From Rhodospirillum sp047263945 (GTDB taxonomy: Bacteria > Pseudomonadota > Alphaproteobacteria > Rhodospirillales > Rhodospirillaceae): a DNA stretch of 64,000 nucleotides. Location: positions 620,001 through 684,000 of the forward strand of contig NZ_JBLAVB010000001.1 in assembly GCF_047263945.1 (NCBI RefSeq), in the 5' to 3' direction. Positions within the stretch are counted from its first letter, which is position 1; each line of letters opens with the position of its first letter. Below, piece by piece: positions 51,269 to 59,695 of this stretch. Made by a program: the position numbers and the translations under genes. The notes beneath the pieces are model-generated. The model was not told the DNA's origin and ran no database searches. It worked only from the letters and a program-made list of their open reading frames with translations.

Positions 51269-52417
51269 TTGAATGCGCCCCGGTTCACCCCGTCCCTGCC
51301 CTTGACCACTGTGCCAGGGCCATACCGGCGTCTGTCCGGATCCAGGGAATTGCCCTCGGCGGGGGATGGGGTGGACAGACGCCTGTCCGTGGCTCCCATG
51401 ATGGACTGGACGGACCGACACGACCGCTGGTTCCTGCGACAGATATCCCGCCATGTCTTGCTTTATACGGAAATGGTCACAGCCCCGGCCTTGATCCGTG
51501 GAGACCCGGCCCGGCATCTCGACTACCATCCGGACGAGCACCCCATCGCACTTCAGCTCGGCGGCGGAGACCCTGGGGAGCTGGCGCAGGCCACGCGGAT
51601 TGCCCGAGATTGGGAATATGACGAAATCAACCTGAACCTGGGCTGCCCCTCCGACCGGGTAAGCAGCGGTCGGTTCGGTGCCTGCCTGATGGCTGAACCC
51701 AATCTGGTGGCCGACTGCCTCTCGGCCATGCGCGCCGAAACATCGATACCCATCACGGTCAAACATCGGATCGGAATCGATGACCTGGACAGTTACGATC
51801 ACCTGACCTCTTTTGTCGACACCTTGGCGCGGGCTGGAACCCGGGTCTTTATCGTCCATGCCCGCAAGGCTTGGTTGACGGGCCTGAGCCCCAAGGAAAA
51901 CCGTGAGGTTCCCCCTCTGCGCCATGATGTCGTTCACCGCCTCAAGGCCGATTTTCCAACATTGGAAATCCTGTTGAACGGCGGCATTCACGACATCCCT
52001 TCGGCCCTGCCCCATATCGGCCCCACCGACGGGGTCATGATTGGCCGTGCAGCTTACGAAACGCCCTATATCCTTGCCCAAGCTGATCACCTGATCTTTG
52101 GCGACCCTACGCCACCGCCCAGCCGCCATGACGTGGCACGCGCCCTCGCCCCTTATCTGGAGGACCTGCTCGCCCGGGGGGAGCCGATCAAAAGACTTAC
52201 CCGGCATGTTCTTGGGTTGTTTCACGGTCTCCCCGGAGCCCGGGCTTGGCGACGTCACCTTGGGGAGCAAGCCCCTCGCCCAGGGGCAACGGTCCAGGTG
52301 CTCCTTGATGCCCTGGCCCTGGTTCCGGACCCCACCAGGGAAGACGACAAACCGGAACCGCCAGAGCGAAATCCTGACCAAAAAAAAACCAATATTTCCC
52401 ATTCTGAGGTATTGTGA
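51269..52417 (+). CDS. dusA: tRNA-dihydrouridine synthase A
   Basis: A 382-residue FMN enzyme that reduces uridines in the tRNA D-loop. Landmarks: RRLSVAPMMDWTDRHDRWFL (FMN strand), LYTEMVTAPAL, EINLNLGCPSDRVSSGRFGA with the catalytic Cys in GACLM, KHRIGIDDLDSYDHL, HARKAWLTGLSPKENREVPP, and DGVMIGRAAYETPYIL. The start is uncertain: TTG 51269 has AGGAG 9 bases upstream; a GTG about 100 bases later is also possible. The last 45 residues are charged and non-conserved. Confidence 0.92.
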   Translation: MNAPRFTPSLPLTTVPGPYRRLSGSRELPSAGDGVDRRLSVAPMMDWTDRHDRWFLRQISRHVLLYTEMVTAPALIRGDPARHLDYHPDEHPIALQLGGGDPGELAQATRIARDWEYDEINLNLGCPSDRVSSGRFGACLMAEPNLVADCLSAMRAETSIPITVKHRIGIDDLDSYDHLTSFVDTLARAGTRVFIVHARKAWLTGLSPKENREVPPLRHDVVHRLKADFPTLEILLNGGIHDIPSALPHIGPTDGVMIGRAAYETPYILAQADHLIFGDPTPPPSRHDVARALAPYLEDLLARGEPIKRLTRHVLGLFHGLPGARAWRRHLGEQAPRPGATVQVLLDALALVPDPTREDDKPEPPERNPDQKKTNISHSEVL

Positions 52418-52466
52418 AATTCAAAAAGGTGAGGCAACGGTTTTCAACGAAAGAGCATGAGGGACT

Positions 52467-52901
52467 ATGAGCCGGATCGTCTGGCGGGATCAAATGAGCA
52501 TCGGCATCCGGGAAATCGACGACGATCACCGGGCATTGCTCGACCTTATCAATCAAATGGGCGATCTCGCGCAGCCTGAGACACTGGATCGCGCCAAAAT
52601 GGCTGACTGTTTACTACGACTCATTCGCTATACGCGCGATCATTTCAATCGGGAAGAACAGTTAATGGCCAGTGTCCACTTTCCGGGCATAGCCAAACAT
52701 CAAAAATTCCATGATACCTTCGCGGAGAGCATTCTCTCCCAATCTCAGCGCTTCGTGGATAACCCAGAAGCGGTGACAGCCTGCTCGGTTCACGCCATTC
52801 TTTCCGACTGGGTGCTGCGCCATGTGGTTGGCGCCGACAGGGATATCATCCCCCACTTGGGCACCCAGATTCCCGTCAATACTGTCCAGTGGACGCCTTA
52901 G
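52467..52901 (+). CDS. Bacteriohemerythrin
   Basis: A 144-residue four-helix protein with all di-iron ligands: His in IDDDHRALLDL, HFNREE (HxxxE), HQKFH (HxxxH) and HVVGAD (HxxxxD). It binds O2 reversibly and may deliver or sense oxygen in this motile bacterium. GAGGGACT precedes ATG 52467. The TAG stop is part of cap hairpin D1. Confidence 0.94.
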   Translation: MSRIVWRDQMSIGIREIDDDHRALLDLINQMGDLAQPETLDRAKMADCLLRLIRYTRDHFNREEQLMASVHFPGIAKHQKFHDTFAESILSQSQRFVDNPEAVTACSVHAILSDWVLRHVVGADRDIIPHLGTQIPVNTVQWTP

Positions 52902-52945
52902 AGTGAAACGGGATCAGCGTGAGTCAAGCTGCCCCGTTTCACTCT
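52900..52945. repeat. Cap hairpin D1
   Basis: AGAGTGAAACGGG (52900-52912) and CCCGTTTCACTCT (52933-52945), a perfect 13 bp stem around a 20-base loop. It overlaps the hemerythrin stop codon and continues into family B copy B3 via CTAGTTATAC. Confidence 0.8.
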
Positions 52946-52947
52946 AG

Positions 52948-53060
52948 TTATACAGTGCTTCCTCGAACATCCGGAAAACCTGCTTCGCAGTTTCTGGGCT
53001 CCGCCCAGACCCGCAAAGGGTCGACGGACCCTTTGATCCCGAATGGTGGGTTGGAAGAAG
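52948..53060. repeat. Family B element, copy B3 (reverse orientation)
   Basis: Modules in order: GAACATCCGGAAAACCTGC, CTGCTTCGCAG, CTGGGCTCCGCCCAGACCC, GCAAAGGGTCGACGGACCCT and a decayed end. The far end towards 53121 is not clearly assignable (GCCCCCCGACCAGGGCC at 53096 may be its remnant). Confidence 0.7.
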
Positions 53061-53121
53061 ATACTCCAGGACAGGTGATCCCAAGTTGTTTCGTCGCCCC
53101 CCGACCAGGGCCTATCCCTTT

Positions 53122-53913
53122 TTATGCACCTGTGAAACCGGCTCGGCGCTTTTCCAGAAAGGCGGCATTGCCCTCAGCAAAGTCCGCCGTTTCGGTCAGT
53201 AATAGGAAGGAGCGCTTCTCCGCATCAAGTTGCTCCGCCAGGGTCGCGCGGAAGGAGGCCTCCATAAGACGGCGGGTGGCGCCGAATGCCTTGGTTGGCC
53301 CTGCGGCAAGGCGCTCGACAAGGCCCAAGGCCTCACTCTCCAGCATCTCCCGGGGCACCACCCGGTTGACCAACCCCCAGTCCAAGGCCTGATCCGCCTT
53401 CACCGGTTCATTGAGCAGAACCAGCTCCATGGACCGACGCAAACCAATCAACCGGGGTAGAAAAAATGTGCCTGACCCGTCGGGAGAGGCCCCAATCGCC
53501 GAATAGGCCAGGACCATTTTCACGTCCTCCGACGCCACGGCCAGATCACAGGCCAGGGCCAAGCTCATTCCAGCCCCTGCCACGGGACCTTGCAGAGCTG
53601 CCACCAGTGGAGCATTGATTGAACGCAGAGTCAAAATGGCCTCGTGAAAGGGATCGAGCAGCCCGCCCACCGTCTCGGCAATGGGCTTTCCCTCTTCACG
53701 GAAAGAGGCGACATCCCCTCCGGCCATAAAGGCGCGGCCCTCGCCACTGACCAGAACGGCTCGCACGGTCGGATCCTTGGCGATATCCCGGGCGGCCACA
53801 AGAAACGCATCAGCCATATCCCGGTTCAAGGCATTCAAGACTTCGGGCCGGTTCAGGCGCAAGCGAACCACGGACCCAGAGCGTTCAACGATCAGGGGAG
53901 TACAATCGGTCAT
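53122..53913 (-). CDS. Enoyl-CoA hydratase/isomerase (crotonase family)
   Basis: A 263-residue crotonase-fold enzyme. The oxyanion hole is formed by SGEGRAFMAGGDVASF (about 56-71) and LQGPVAGAGMSLALACDLAV (about 106-125). In the second catalytic position it has GASPDGSGTFFLPRLIG: the Asp/Gly form seen in PaaG-type isomerases, not the hydratase Glu, so isomerase activity is likely. Overlap of 4 bases (ATGA) with the upstream quinone reductase gene makes a two-gene operon. Confidence 0.9.
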   Translation of the reverse strand: MTDCTPLIVERSGSVVRLRLNRPEVLNALNRDMADAFLVAARDIAKDPTVRAVLVSGEGRAFMAGGDVASFREEGKPIAETVGGLLDPFHEAILTLRSINAPLVAALQGPVAGAGMSLALACDLAVASEDVKMVLAYSAIGASPDGSGTFFLPRLIGLRRSMELVLLNEPVKADQALDWGLVNRVVPREMLESEALGLVERLAAGPTKAFGATRRLMEASFRATLAEQLDAEKRSFLLLTETADFAEGNAAFLEKRRAGFTGA

Positions 53914-54650
53914 GGCGTCGTTTCCTCCACATGTGTCTTTCTAGGGGGGGGCCGGGGCGCGAAGGTATCGTCGAATTTTGAAAGATCGGGCATAGGCAGG
54001 ACAGGGCGCTCCTTCAAGGTTCGCGCTACCTCCGCCAAGTCACCCAGCAAGGCCTGCCGGTCCGGCTCTGCCACATAGGGCACATGATAGGCAATAAAGG
54101 GCTCCAGCACCTCCAACCCCACATACCCGAGGGTACCTTGGAAAAAATGCCGCATCATGCCCATGGTCAGTTCTCCATGCAGGGCATCGGGACCGAACAT
54201 GTGATCGCGTCCCCCCAGGCTGAAGGCCGCGAAGGCTCTTTTCCCCGCCAACCCTCCCCGTTCATAAACGCGCTTCCCCCCATAGAAGGGGCCGGACAAA
54301 AAGACCCGCTCAATCCATCCCTTGAGGATGGCCGGAACCCCAAACCATTGCAGGGGAAAGGTGAAGACCAGCAGATCTGCAGACAGCACCTTGTCGACCT
54401 CGGCCAGGATATCCGGAGCCAGAGTTCGGTTTGCGAAACCGTGGCGCTGCTCCATGGCATAGGTCAGATGATCAACCGCTTTCCGCTCCCCGAAATCTGC
54501 ACTCGACATCACCGGGTTAAAACCCATGGCATACAGATCGGACTGGATGACCTCCGCTCCTGCCTCGGAAAAGGTCTGTCGCAGGACATCCCGCATGGCA
54601 GCGACAAAGGAGTCCCGTTCCGAATGGGCATGAATGATGTGAATGCGCAT
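53910..54650 (-). CDS. NAD(P)H:quinone oxidoreductase-like flavoprotein
   Basis: A 246-residue flavodoxin-like-fold protein of the NQO/MdaB/KefF class. HIIHAHSERDSFVAAMRDVL, LLVFTFPLQWFGVPAILKGW and IERVFLSGPFYGG are the FMN/FAD-binding landmarks. It reduces quinones by two electrons. The gene heads an operon with an enoyl-CoA isomerase. An operator-like palindrome lies about 300 bases upstream, with repeat D2 in between. Confidence 0.88.
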   Translation of the reverse strand: MRIHIIHAHSERDSFVAAMRDVLRQTFSEAGAEVIQSDLYAMGFNPVMSSADFGERKAVDHLTYAMEQRHGFANRTLAPDILAEVDKVLSADLLVFTFPLQWFGVPAILKGWIERVFLSGPFYGGKRVYERGGLAGKRAFAAFSLGGRDHMFGPDALHGELTMGMMRHFFQGTLGYVGLEVLEPFIAYHVPYVAEPDRQALLGDLAEVARTLKERPVLPMPDLSKFDDTFAPRPPPRKTHVEETTP

Positions 54651-54821
54651 AGGATCCCCCTTGCACGCAAAGACTGAAGGATCAGAAGCACAAAGCTGTT
54701 TCCCGCGAGCCGATCAGTTTTCGACTCAGCCGGGCGGCACGACGCCTCGTCCATTCGTACTGTCGTCGGGTTGCCTTGCAGCGCAACTTGACCTCGAAGA
54801 TACTCTAAAATCACTATCCTG

Positions 54822-54868
54822 AGAGTAAAACTGGGCCAGCTTGACTCAAACGGATCCAGTTTCACTCT
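54822..54868. repeat. Cap hairpin D2
   Basis: AGAGTAAAACTGG (54822-54834) and CCAGTTTCACTCT (54856-54868): 12 of 13 pairs. Unlike D1 and D3 it is not at a stop codon but in the upstream region of the quinone reductase operon. Confidence 0.7.
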
Positions 54869-54945
54869 AGAGCACCGCTCCAAACGAAAGCCCAAACTCA
54901 AGTTTGAAGGGCAACACTCCTGAAGCATAGCCCATCGCCCACCAG

Positions 54946-54966
54946 CATTCCATACCGTATGGAATG
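54946..54966. promoter_or_regulatory. 21 bp palindromic operator, copy 1
   Basis: Two perfect 10-base arms, CATTCCATAC and GTATGGAATG, around one central base. The same site, 20 of 21 identical, lies in the promoter of the TetR gene at 63.7 kb. It is 128 bases upstream of the 54-residue gene and about 300 bases upstream of the quinone reductase operon on the other strand. Confidence 0.65.
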
Positions 54967-55094
54967 GAAACTCTAGTGCCCCCGCAGCAATGGAAAGCTG
55001 GGCATGCATTTTTCGCACGTGCGAAAGAAAGCCAGGGCAATGTAATGTTCTTTCACGAAATTCGATCGTCCGCACAGCATCAGGAGAGAAACCT

Positions 55095-55259
55095 ATGTTC
55101 TATTATGGCACCTTGGAGAGCGGCTCTCATGCTGTCCTTTATCAAAGGGCCCGAAAAGCCCGCGCCGTGTATTTGGCAAATTTGTTGCGTTCCATGGCCC
55201 ATCGGGTGGGTGACTTATTCAGCCAAGCCGCCCATCGCAGCGCCGCCACACACGGATAA
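55095..55259 (+). CDS. Small basic protein (54 residues)
   Basis: MFYYGTLESGSHAVLYQRAR then KARAVYLANLLRSMAHRVGD and LFSQAAHRSAATHG. AGGAGAG lies 7 bases before the ATG. The Arg/His-rich amphipathic helix resembles small DUF1127-like alphaproteobacterial proteins, but the identity is not certain. A terminator-like hairpin follows at 55303. The TetR-type palindrome upstream (54946) suggests control with the CoA-ester genes. Confidence 0.6.
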   Translation: MFYYGTLESGSHAVLYQRARKARAVYLANLLRSMAHRVGDLFSQAAHRSAATHG

Positions 55260-55302
55260 GAAACCTGCAGTTCGCCTGACAGCATGCAGAATCAAAATAC
55301 GA

Positions 55303-55343
55303 CAACGGGCGGGGACCTATGATCCTCGCCCGTTGCTGTTTTG
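55303..55343 (+). terminator. Terminator after the 54-residue gene
   Basis: CAACGGGCGGGGA and TCCTCGCCCGTTG pair at 12 of 13 positions around a 7-base loop, followed by CTGTTTT. Confidence 0.8.
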
Positions 55344-55405
55344 GCAGCGCCCCCTGCCTCCAACAACGACCCAAACAGTCCAGGAATGACTCAGCATCCA
55401 CCACA

Positions 55406-55565
55406 GCATACGACAGCGTCTCGTAATTCTTGGGCGATTGCCCAAGCCCATTTGGGGGCAAATGCCCCCAAACCCCCATTTTTTCTTTAAAAAATTAAAT
55501 GCCTGAGGCCCCAGTGGGGGACGGCGCAAAGCCCCGCGACGGGAAAACGCCGACTCTCGTGTACC
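55406..55565. repeat. Family A element, copy A9 (forward, both ends)
   Basis: It begins GCATACGACAGCGTCTCGTA and ends CCGACTCTCGTGTAC. Modules: TTGGGCGATTGCCCAAGCCC, GGGGGCAAATGCCCCC, an AT spacer (TTTAAAAAATTAAATG), GAGGCCCCAGTGGGGGACGG and GCAAAGCCCCGCGACGGG. Confidence 0.8.
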
Positions 55566-55751
55566 GTGAGCATCCACAACCCAGGCCACCCAAAGTAAAC
55601 TCATCCAGACCAACTCCCGCCTTTTGTAAAATTCTTATTGACCTCCGAAGCCCCATACTCTAACAAGCGCATCTCGCGTGTGACGGAACGTTACACACAA
55701 GAGGTGCCTACCACGTTTGCAGGTCTGGAAATCATCCATCAGGCCCACAGC

Positions 55752-55827
55752 GTCCCCATCGTCTAGCGGTCCAGGACATCACCCTTTCACGGTGAAGACA
55801 CGGGTTCGAGTCCCGTTGGGGATGCCA
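55752..55827 (+). tRNA. tRNA-Glu (anticodon TTC)
   Basis: GTCCCCATCGTCTAGCGG... with acceptor stem GTCCCCA/TGGGGAT. Anticodon loop CTTTCAC gives TTC. T-arm GGTTCGAGTCC, discriminator G and encoded CCA. 76 bases. Confidence 0.97.
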
Positions 55828-55959
55828 TTTTCCTTTGAAAAGGCACCAACTCCTCAATAAGGGGAGAGATCAGAAGATCGATTCAAGATCTGCCCATACC
55901 TCCATGAGATGTATCCATCCAAAAACACACTTGCTCTCTGTACCTCTGTGACGTGATCC

Positions 55960-56797
55960 CCACGTCTACGCGAGTGGTTTTCATTTATCTTTCAAAACCC
56001 TCACCACCCCCTACAGCTTGGCTTTCAACGTCACGGCCCACTACCCGAAAAGCCCGAAGGACTTGCAAGGCAAGACCGTGGGAATCGGAGAAGGCTTCGA
56101 TGCCCGATCCCTTTTCCAGGCCCAATTTCCAGACATCAACTTTATCGAAGTGAAGAGCGTTACAGAGGGACTGCGTCAGATGTCCTCCAATCGGATCGAC
56201 GCATATTTTGACAGCCTCGCGGTCATTTCCAACAGCTTGGACAATAATCCGATGCCGAACGTTGGTCTGGCCCTGGGTCACGGGGCTGGTGTTTTCACCA
56301 AGGACGGAGGTGGCGGGACAGCGGTCTCGATATCACCATCGCAGTGAATATCTCCGCCGATAATTTAAAACAAACTGATGACCGATGCCGTCAAGTCCGT
56401 AGAAATCCTGACGTGCCTCCGCTTGAAGGGGTTCGAGCTCAGTATCGATGATTTTGGAACGGGGCACTCCTCCCTCGCTCAATTGAAACGGATCCCCTTC
56501 ACCGAACTGAAAGTGGACCAATCTTTTGTCCGGGGCGCAGCCCAGGATGAAACCGCCTATTCCATCCTGGATACCTCCCTCTCCCTCTCCCTGGCCCGAC
56601 GCCTGAACCTGCATACCGTTGCCGAAGGCGTGGAAACTCGAGAGGATTGGGACATGGTCGCAAGCCTGGGTGTGGATCTGATCCAGAGATACTACGTCAG
56701 CCGCTCCATTGTCGGCGATCAGATCCCCGTTTGGCTCGCAGAATGGCAGCGGACACCTCCCATCCGAGGCACCGCTTCCTCCCTTAGCGAAGCCTAA
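55960..56797 (+). pseudogene. Relic of a periplasmic-sensor / EAL-domain protein
   Basis: Two fragments of one signalling gene. From about 55976 the frame reads VVFHLSFKTLTTPYSLAFNV then SPKDLQGKTVGIGEGFDARS and RIDAYFDSLAVISNSL, the end of an SBP_bac_3-type sensor domain; it stops at 56347. A separate frame at 56378-56797 gives the last part of an EAL domain (LSIDDFGTGHSSLAQLKRIP, HTVAEGVETREDWDMVASLG). Traces of VNISADNLKQ at about 56338-56370 show that the EAL start is present but frameshifted. The membrane, PAS and GGDEF parts expected between are missing. RYY replaces the QGYY motif. Confidence 0.75.
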
Positions 56798-56840
56798 AGT
56801 GAAACTGGGCCAGCTTGTCTCAAGCTGATCCAGTTTCACT
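56798..56840. repeat. Cap hairpin D3
   Basis: AGTGAAACTGG (56798-56808) and CCAGTTTCACT (56830-56840) with an inner AGCTTG/CAAGCT stem. It directly follows the TAA stop of the EAL relic and leads into A10. Confidence 0.8.
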
Positions 56841-56845
56841 CTAAA

Positions 56846-56926
56846 GGAAAAAATGGGGGTTTGGGGGCATTTGCCCCCAAATGGGCTTGGGCAATCGCCC
56901 AAAAAATGCCAGACACTATCGTGTGA
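56846..56926. repeat. Family A element, half copy A10
   Basis: AAATGGGGGTTTGGGGGCAT then TTGCCCCCAAATGGGCTTGG, GGGCAATCGCCCAAAAAATG and the end CAGACACTATCGTGTGAC. Only the right half (in this orientation) is present. Confidence 0.75.
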
Positions 56927-57002
56927 CGTGGTTTCGTATATCAGGCAAGAAGCTCTAGACTTCCCCCAAAGCCATCCCTTGGAAGGACCTATTCCCTTCA
57001 GG

Positions 57003-57584
57003 TCAAGAGGAAAGGGGCTGGCCAAAGACCATGTCGTCCGCCACGATCAAGGCCAGGAAGGCTTCGCATGCCGGATCGCCGATCCAGGCCTGACAGATTT
57101 CCCGGGCGCGCTCCAGGCTTTCCGCCCGGCACAGCATCAGATAGTGCCCCTCGCCCAAGGCAAGCATTTCATGGCCCCGCCACCCCGACCAACTGGACAG
57201 GCTTTCCCGAACCATCGTGTCGTGGGCGGCCACCATATCGGCTTCCGTCACCCCGCTCTTGAGGTGGAATCGGGCGATTTCCACACCTTCGGACAGACTG
57301 TCCCGCGCCACATAATGCCCCATATGGCGCAGAACGTCGATGGTGGCTCGAAACGGCGCGAAAGCCGGATCCTCGGCAACGATCCGTCCTGCTTCCCGGG
57401 CATGGGCACCATCGCGCCAGACGACATGATCGACCCGCTCCAGGCCACCTTCCCCCCGCAAGGGAGTCCAGGACAGGAATCCGGGCAAAGCAGCCACAAG
57501 GGCCCTGGCCTGGGAAAGGGCCGTGTCGGCCAAGGCAGCCTCCTTGACGCGGTAAGATACAATTTCATGGCAAGGGGTGGTCAT
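57003..57584 (-). CDS. Protein with two dimeric alpha/beta-barrel (ABM-like) repeats
   Basis: A 193-residue protein. Two related halves: EIVSYRVKEAALADTALSQA, with LPGFLSWTPL and VDHVVWRDGAHAREAGRIVA, then the later VEIARFHLKSGVTEADMVAA with SWSGWRGHEML and HYLMLCRAES. These resemble antibiotic-biosynthesis-monooxygenase-type ferredoxin-like folds arranged in tandem. Function is not known. It stands alone between A10 and the diguanylate cyclase, which is divergent. Confidence 0.65.
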   Translation of the reverse strand: MTTPCHEIVSYRVKEAALADTALSQARALVAALPGFLSWTPLRGEGGLERVDHVVWRDGAHAREAGRIVAEDPAFAPFRATIDVLRHMGHYVARDSLSEGVEIARFHLKSGVTEADMVAAHDTMVRESLSSWSGWRGHEMLALGEGHYLMLCRAESLERAREICQAWIGDPACEAFLALIVADDMVFGQPLSS

Positions 57585-57893
57585 CTTGGTTTTCCTTTTG
57601 GTTCATCGAAGTCGACGACCGGAACATTACCCCCCCCTCCCGCCAGTTTCTGTCAGGAGCCAGTTCATACAAGCAATAGAGAGACGACTGGACACAATGA
57701 AATGGAAAAAAATATCAACTTAAAGAAGAAAAACAGACCCAAATACCCCGTAGCAAAATAGGAAATACCCCATTATCCTTGGGTCTCCGTTTCGGTGGCC
57801 CCCACCACCGCGCTTAAGGAAGAGTGATGCTCATTGGGTTCCCGGTAATCTTACCCTCGACATCTCCCTCTCCTAAACCCATGGTGGCGTGAT
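57585..57893. other. Gene-free divergent promoter region
   Basis: It separates the ABM-like gene and the diguanylate cyclase gene. A locally AT-rich tract (57700-57780) is likely to hold promoters. No repeat element or hairpin of note was seen. Confidence 0.4.
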
Positions 57894-59672
57894 ATGTCGG
57901 GTCTGTTTCCCCTATCCTGGTTCCTCGGTCCCCTCTTCCGACCTCCTCCCCACTCTGAGGAAGCAACATCGGGCGGCCTCCTCCTCCGCCGCTTGAGCCT
58001 TATCGCGCTGCTAAGTCTCTCACCGCTGACCGGGGTACTCGCCGCCCAGGTCAGCCGGACCGGGGAAGAGAATCCTCTCACCCCTGTCCGAGTTCAACTG
58101 AAGTGGTACCACCAATTCCAATTCGCAGGCTTCTATGCCGCCCAGACCAAAGGCTATTTCTCCGAAGCCGGACTGGATGTGACGTTGATGGAAGGCGGTC
58201 CATCCACCAATCCGGCGCAAACGGTAGCCGAAGGCAACGCGGATTTCGGGATCGGGACCTCCACTCTGGTGCTTGATTATGCCAAGGGAATGCCCCTAGT
58301 GGCCGTTGCTTCTTTTTTCCAGCACTCCCCCTTCATCATCCTCGCCCGACGGGACAAAGGCATCGAAACCGTCAAGGATCTGGAGTGGCGCACTGTCATG
58401 ATCGAGCCCCATTCGGACGAAATCATGGCCTACCTGATCACTGCGGGAGTGGACTTGGAAACGGTCACCTTCGTTCCCCATTCTGGAACCGTTACGGAAC
58501 TGGCCGAGGATCGTGTGGACGCCATGACCGCCTACCTGTCCACGGAACCTTTCCTCGCAACCCGGGCAGGGATACCTTACGAGACCTTCGATCCGAAAAA
58601 CCTGGGGATTGATTTCTATGGGGACACCCTCTTCACCACCCGGAAGCTGGCTGACAGGAATCCGGCTCTGGTCACGGCCATGCGAGACGCCCTGATCAAG
58701 GGATGGCAATATGCCCTGGCCCATCCCGATGAAATCGTATCGCTGATCAGCGAAACCCTTGCCCCACGCCTGGACCGGGTCGCCCTCGGGGTAGAAGCCC
58801 AGATCTATCCTGGCCTGTTCAACCAGGATATTGTCGACATTGGCTATATGAGCGCCAAACGCTGGCGCCACATCGCCGATACCTTCGCCAAAGTGGGGAT
58901 GATCGACAGACCTGTTTCGTTGGATTCCTTTCTCTTTCAGGCTTCCGACCCCTTGCCCTCCTGGATTGAGCAAACCCTGATTACAGGCCTTGTCGCCCTC
59001 GTTCTGGGACTGGGCTTCACCCTGCGTATCGTTCACATCAATGGAAAACTCAAACGCAGCTTTCAGACCCTGGACCAGCAAAAGCGCCAGCTTGAAGAGG
59101 CTAATGGCGAACTGGCCCGCCTATCGACAACGGACTCTCTGACGGGTTTGGCCAATCGACGCCATTTTGACGACCATCTGGCTCGGGAATACGCCCTGGC
59201 GCGGCGGTCCGGCCTGCCCCTGACCCTGGTCATGATCGATGTGGACTACTTCAAAAGCTACAACGACCTCTATGGCCATCAAGCAGGGGACGCCCGCCTG
59301 AAGGATATCGCTGACGTACTTCGCCGGATGTGCAAACGGGAAGGCGACCTCCCTGCCCGCTACGGGGGTGAGGAATTCGCCCTGGTCTACCCCCAGATGG
59401 ACGAAGCCACGGCCCTACACCAAGCAGAGGCCACCCTGGCCGCCATCCATGCCTTGGCCTTGCCCCATGAGGGCTCCCCCTTTGGCCTGCTTACCGTAAC
59501 AGCCGGCGTCAGCACGCTTTTTTGTGGATCGGGTCAATCGGAAGGAAACCTGTCCATGACCGACCTGATCGCCCAAGCCGACCTTGCCCTCTATCAAGCC
59601 AAAAAAGCGGGACGCAACCAAGCGGGCGTCCATGGAAAGGCTGTCGAGGGGCATGAACGGGAAGATCAGTAA
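57894..59672 (+). CDS. NMT1/THI5-like sensor fused to diguanylate cyclase
   Basis: A 592-residue membrane c-di-GMP synthase. Order: cytosolic start, hydrophobic signal (about 33-50), a periplasmic NMT1/THI5-like binding domain (about 65-340; VRVQLKWYHQFQFAGFYAAQ, ADFGIGTSTLVLDYAKGMPL), a membrane helix (about 362-382), a short coiled coil and a GGDEF domain with the active GGEEF motif in ARYGGEEFALVYP. The inhibitory site RxxD (REGD) lies five residues before it. THI5-type domains bind pyrimidines or similar amines, so it may couple such a ligand to lifestyle changes. Confidence 0.92.
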   Translation: MSGLFPLSWFLGPLFRPPPHSEEATSGGLLLRRLSLIALLSLSPLTGVLAAQVSRTGEENPLTPVRVQLKWYHQFQFAGFYAAQTKGYFSEAGLDVTLMEGGPSTNPAQTVAEGNADFGIGTSTLVLDYAKGMPLVAVASFFQHSPFIILARRDKGIETVKDLEWRTVMIEPHSDEIMAYLITAGVDLETVTFVPHSGTVTELAEDRVDAMTAYLSTEPFLATRAGIPYETFDPKNLGIDFYGDTLFTTRKLADRNPALVTAMRDALIKGWQYALAHPDEIVSLISETLAPRLDRVALGVEAQIYPGLFNQDIVDIGYMSAKRWRHIADTFAKVGMIDRPVSLDSFLFQASDPLPSWIEQTLITGLVALVLGLGFTLRIVHINGKLKRSFQTLDQQKRQLEEANGELARLSTTDSLTGLANRRHFDDHLAREYALARRSGLPLTLVMIDVDYFKSYNDLYGHQAGDARLKDIADVLRRMCKREGDLPARYGGEEFALVYPQMDEATALHQAEATLAAIHALALPHEGSPFGLLTVTAGVSTLFCGSGQSEGNLSMTDLIAQADLALYQAKKAGRNQAGVHGKAVEGHEREDQ

Positions 59673-59695
59673 GTGGACAGTATCCCAAAAGACCC

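Noticed and set aside
54509..55075. A 188-codon minus-strand frame
   Set aside because: It crosses the D2 hairpin, the operator palindrome and the start of the quinone reductase gene in another frame; no domain features.
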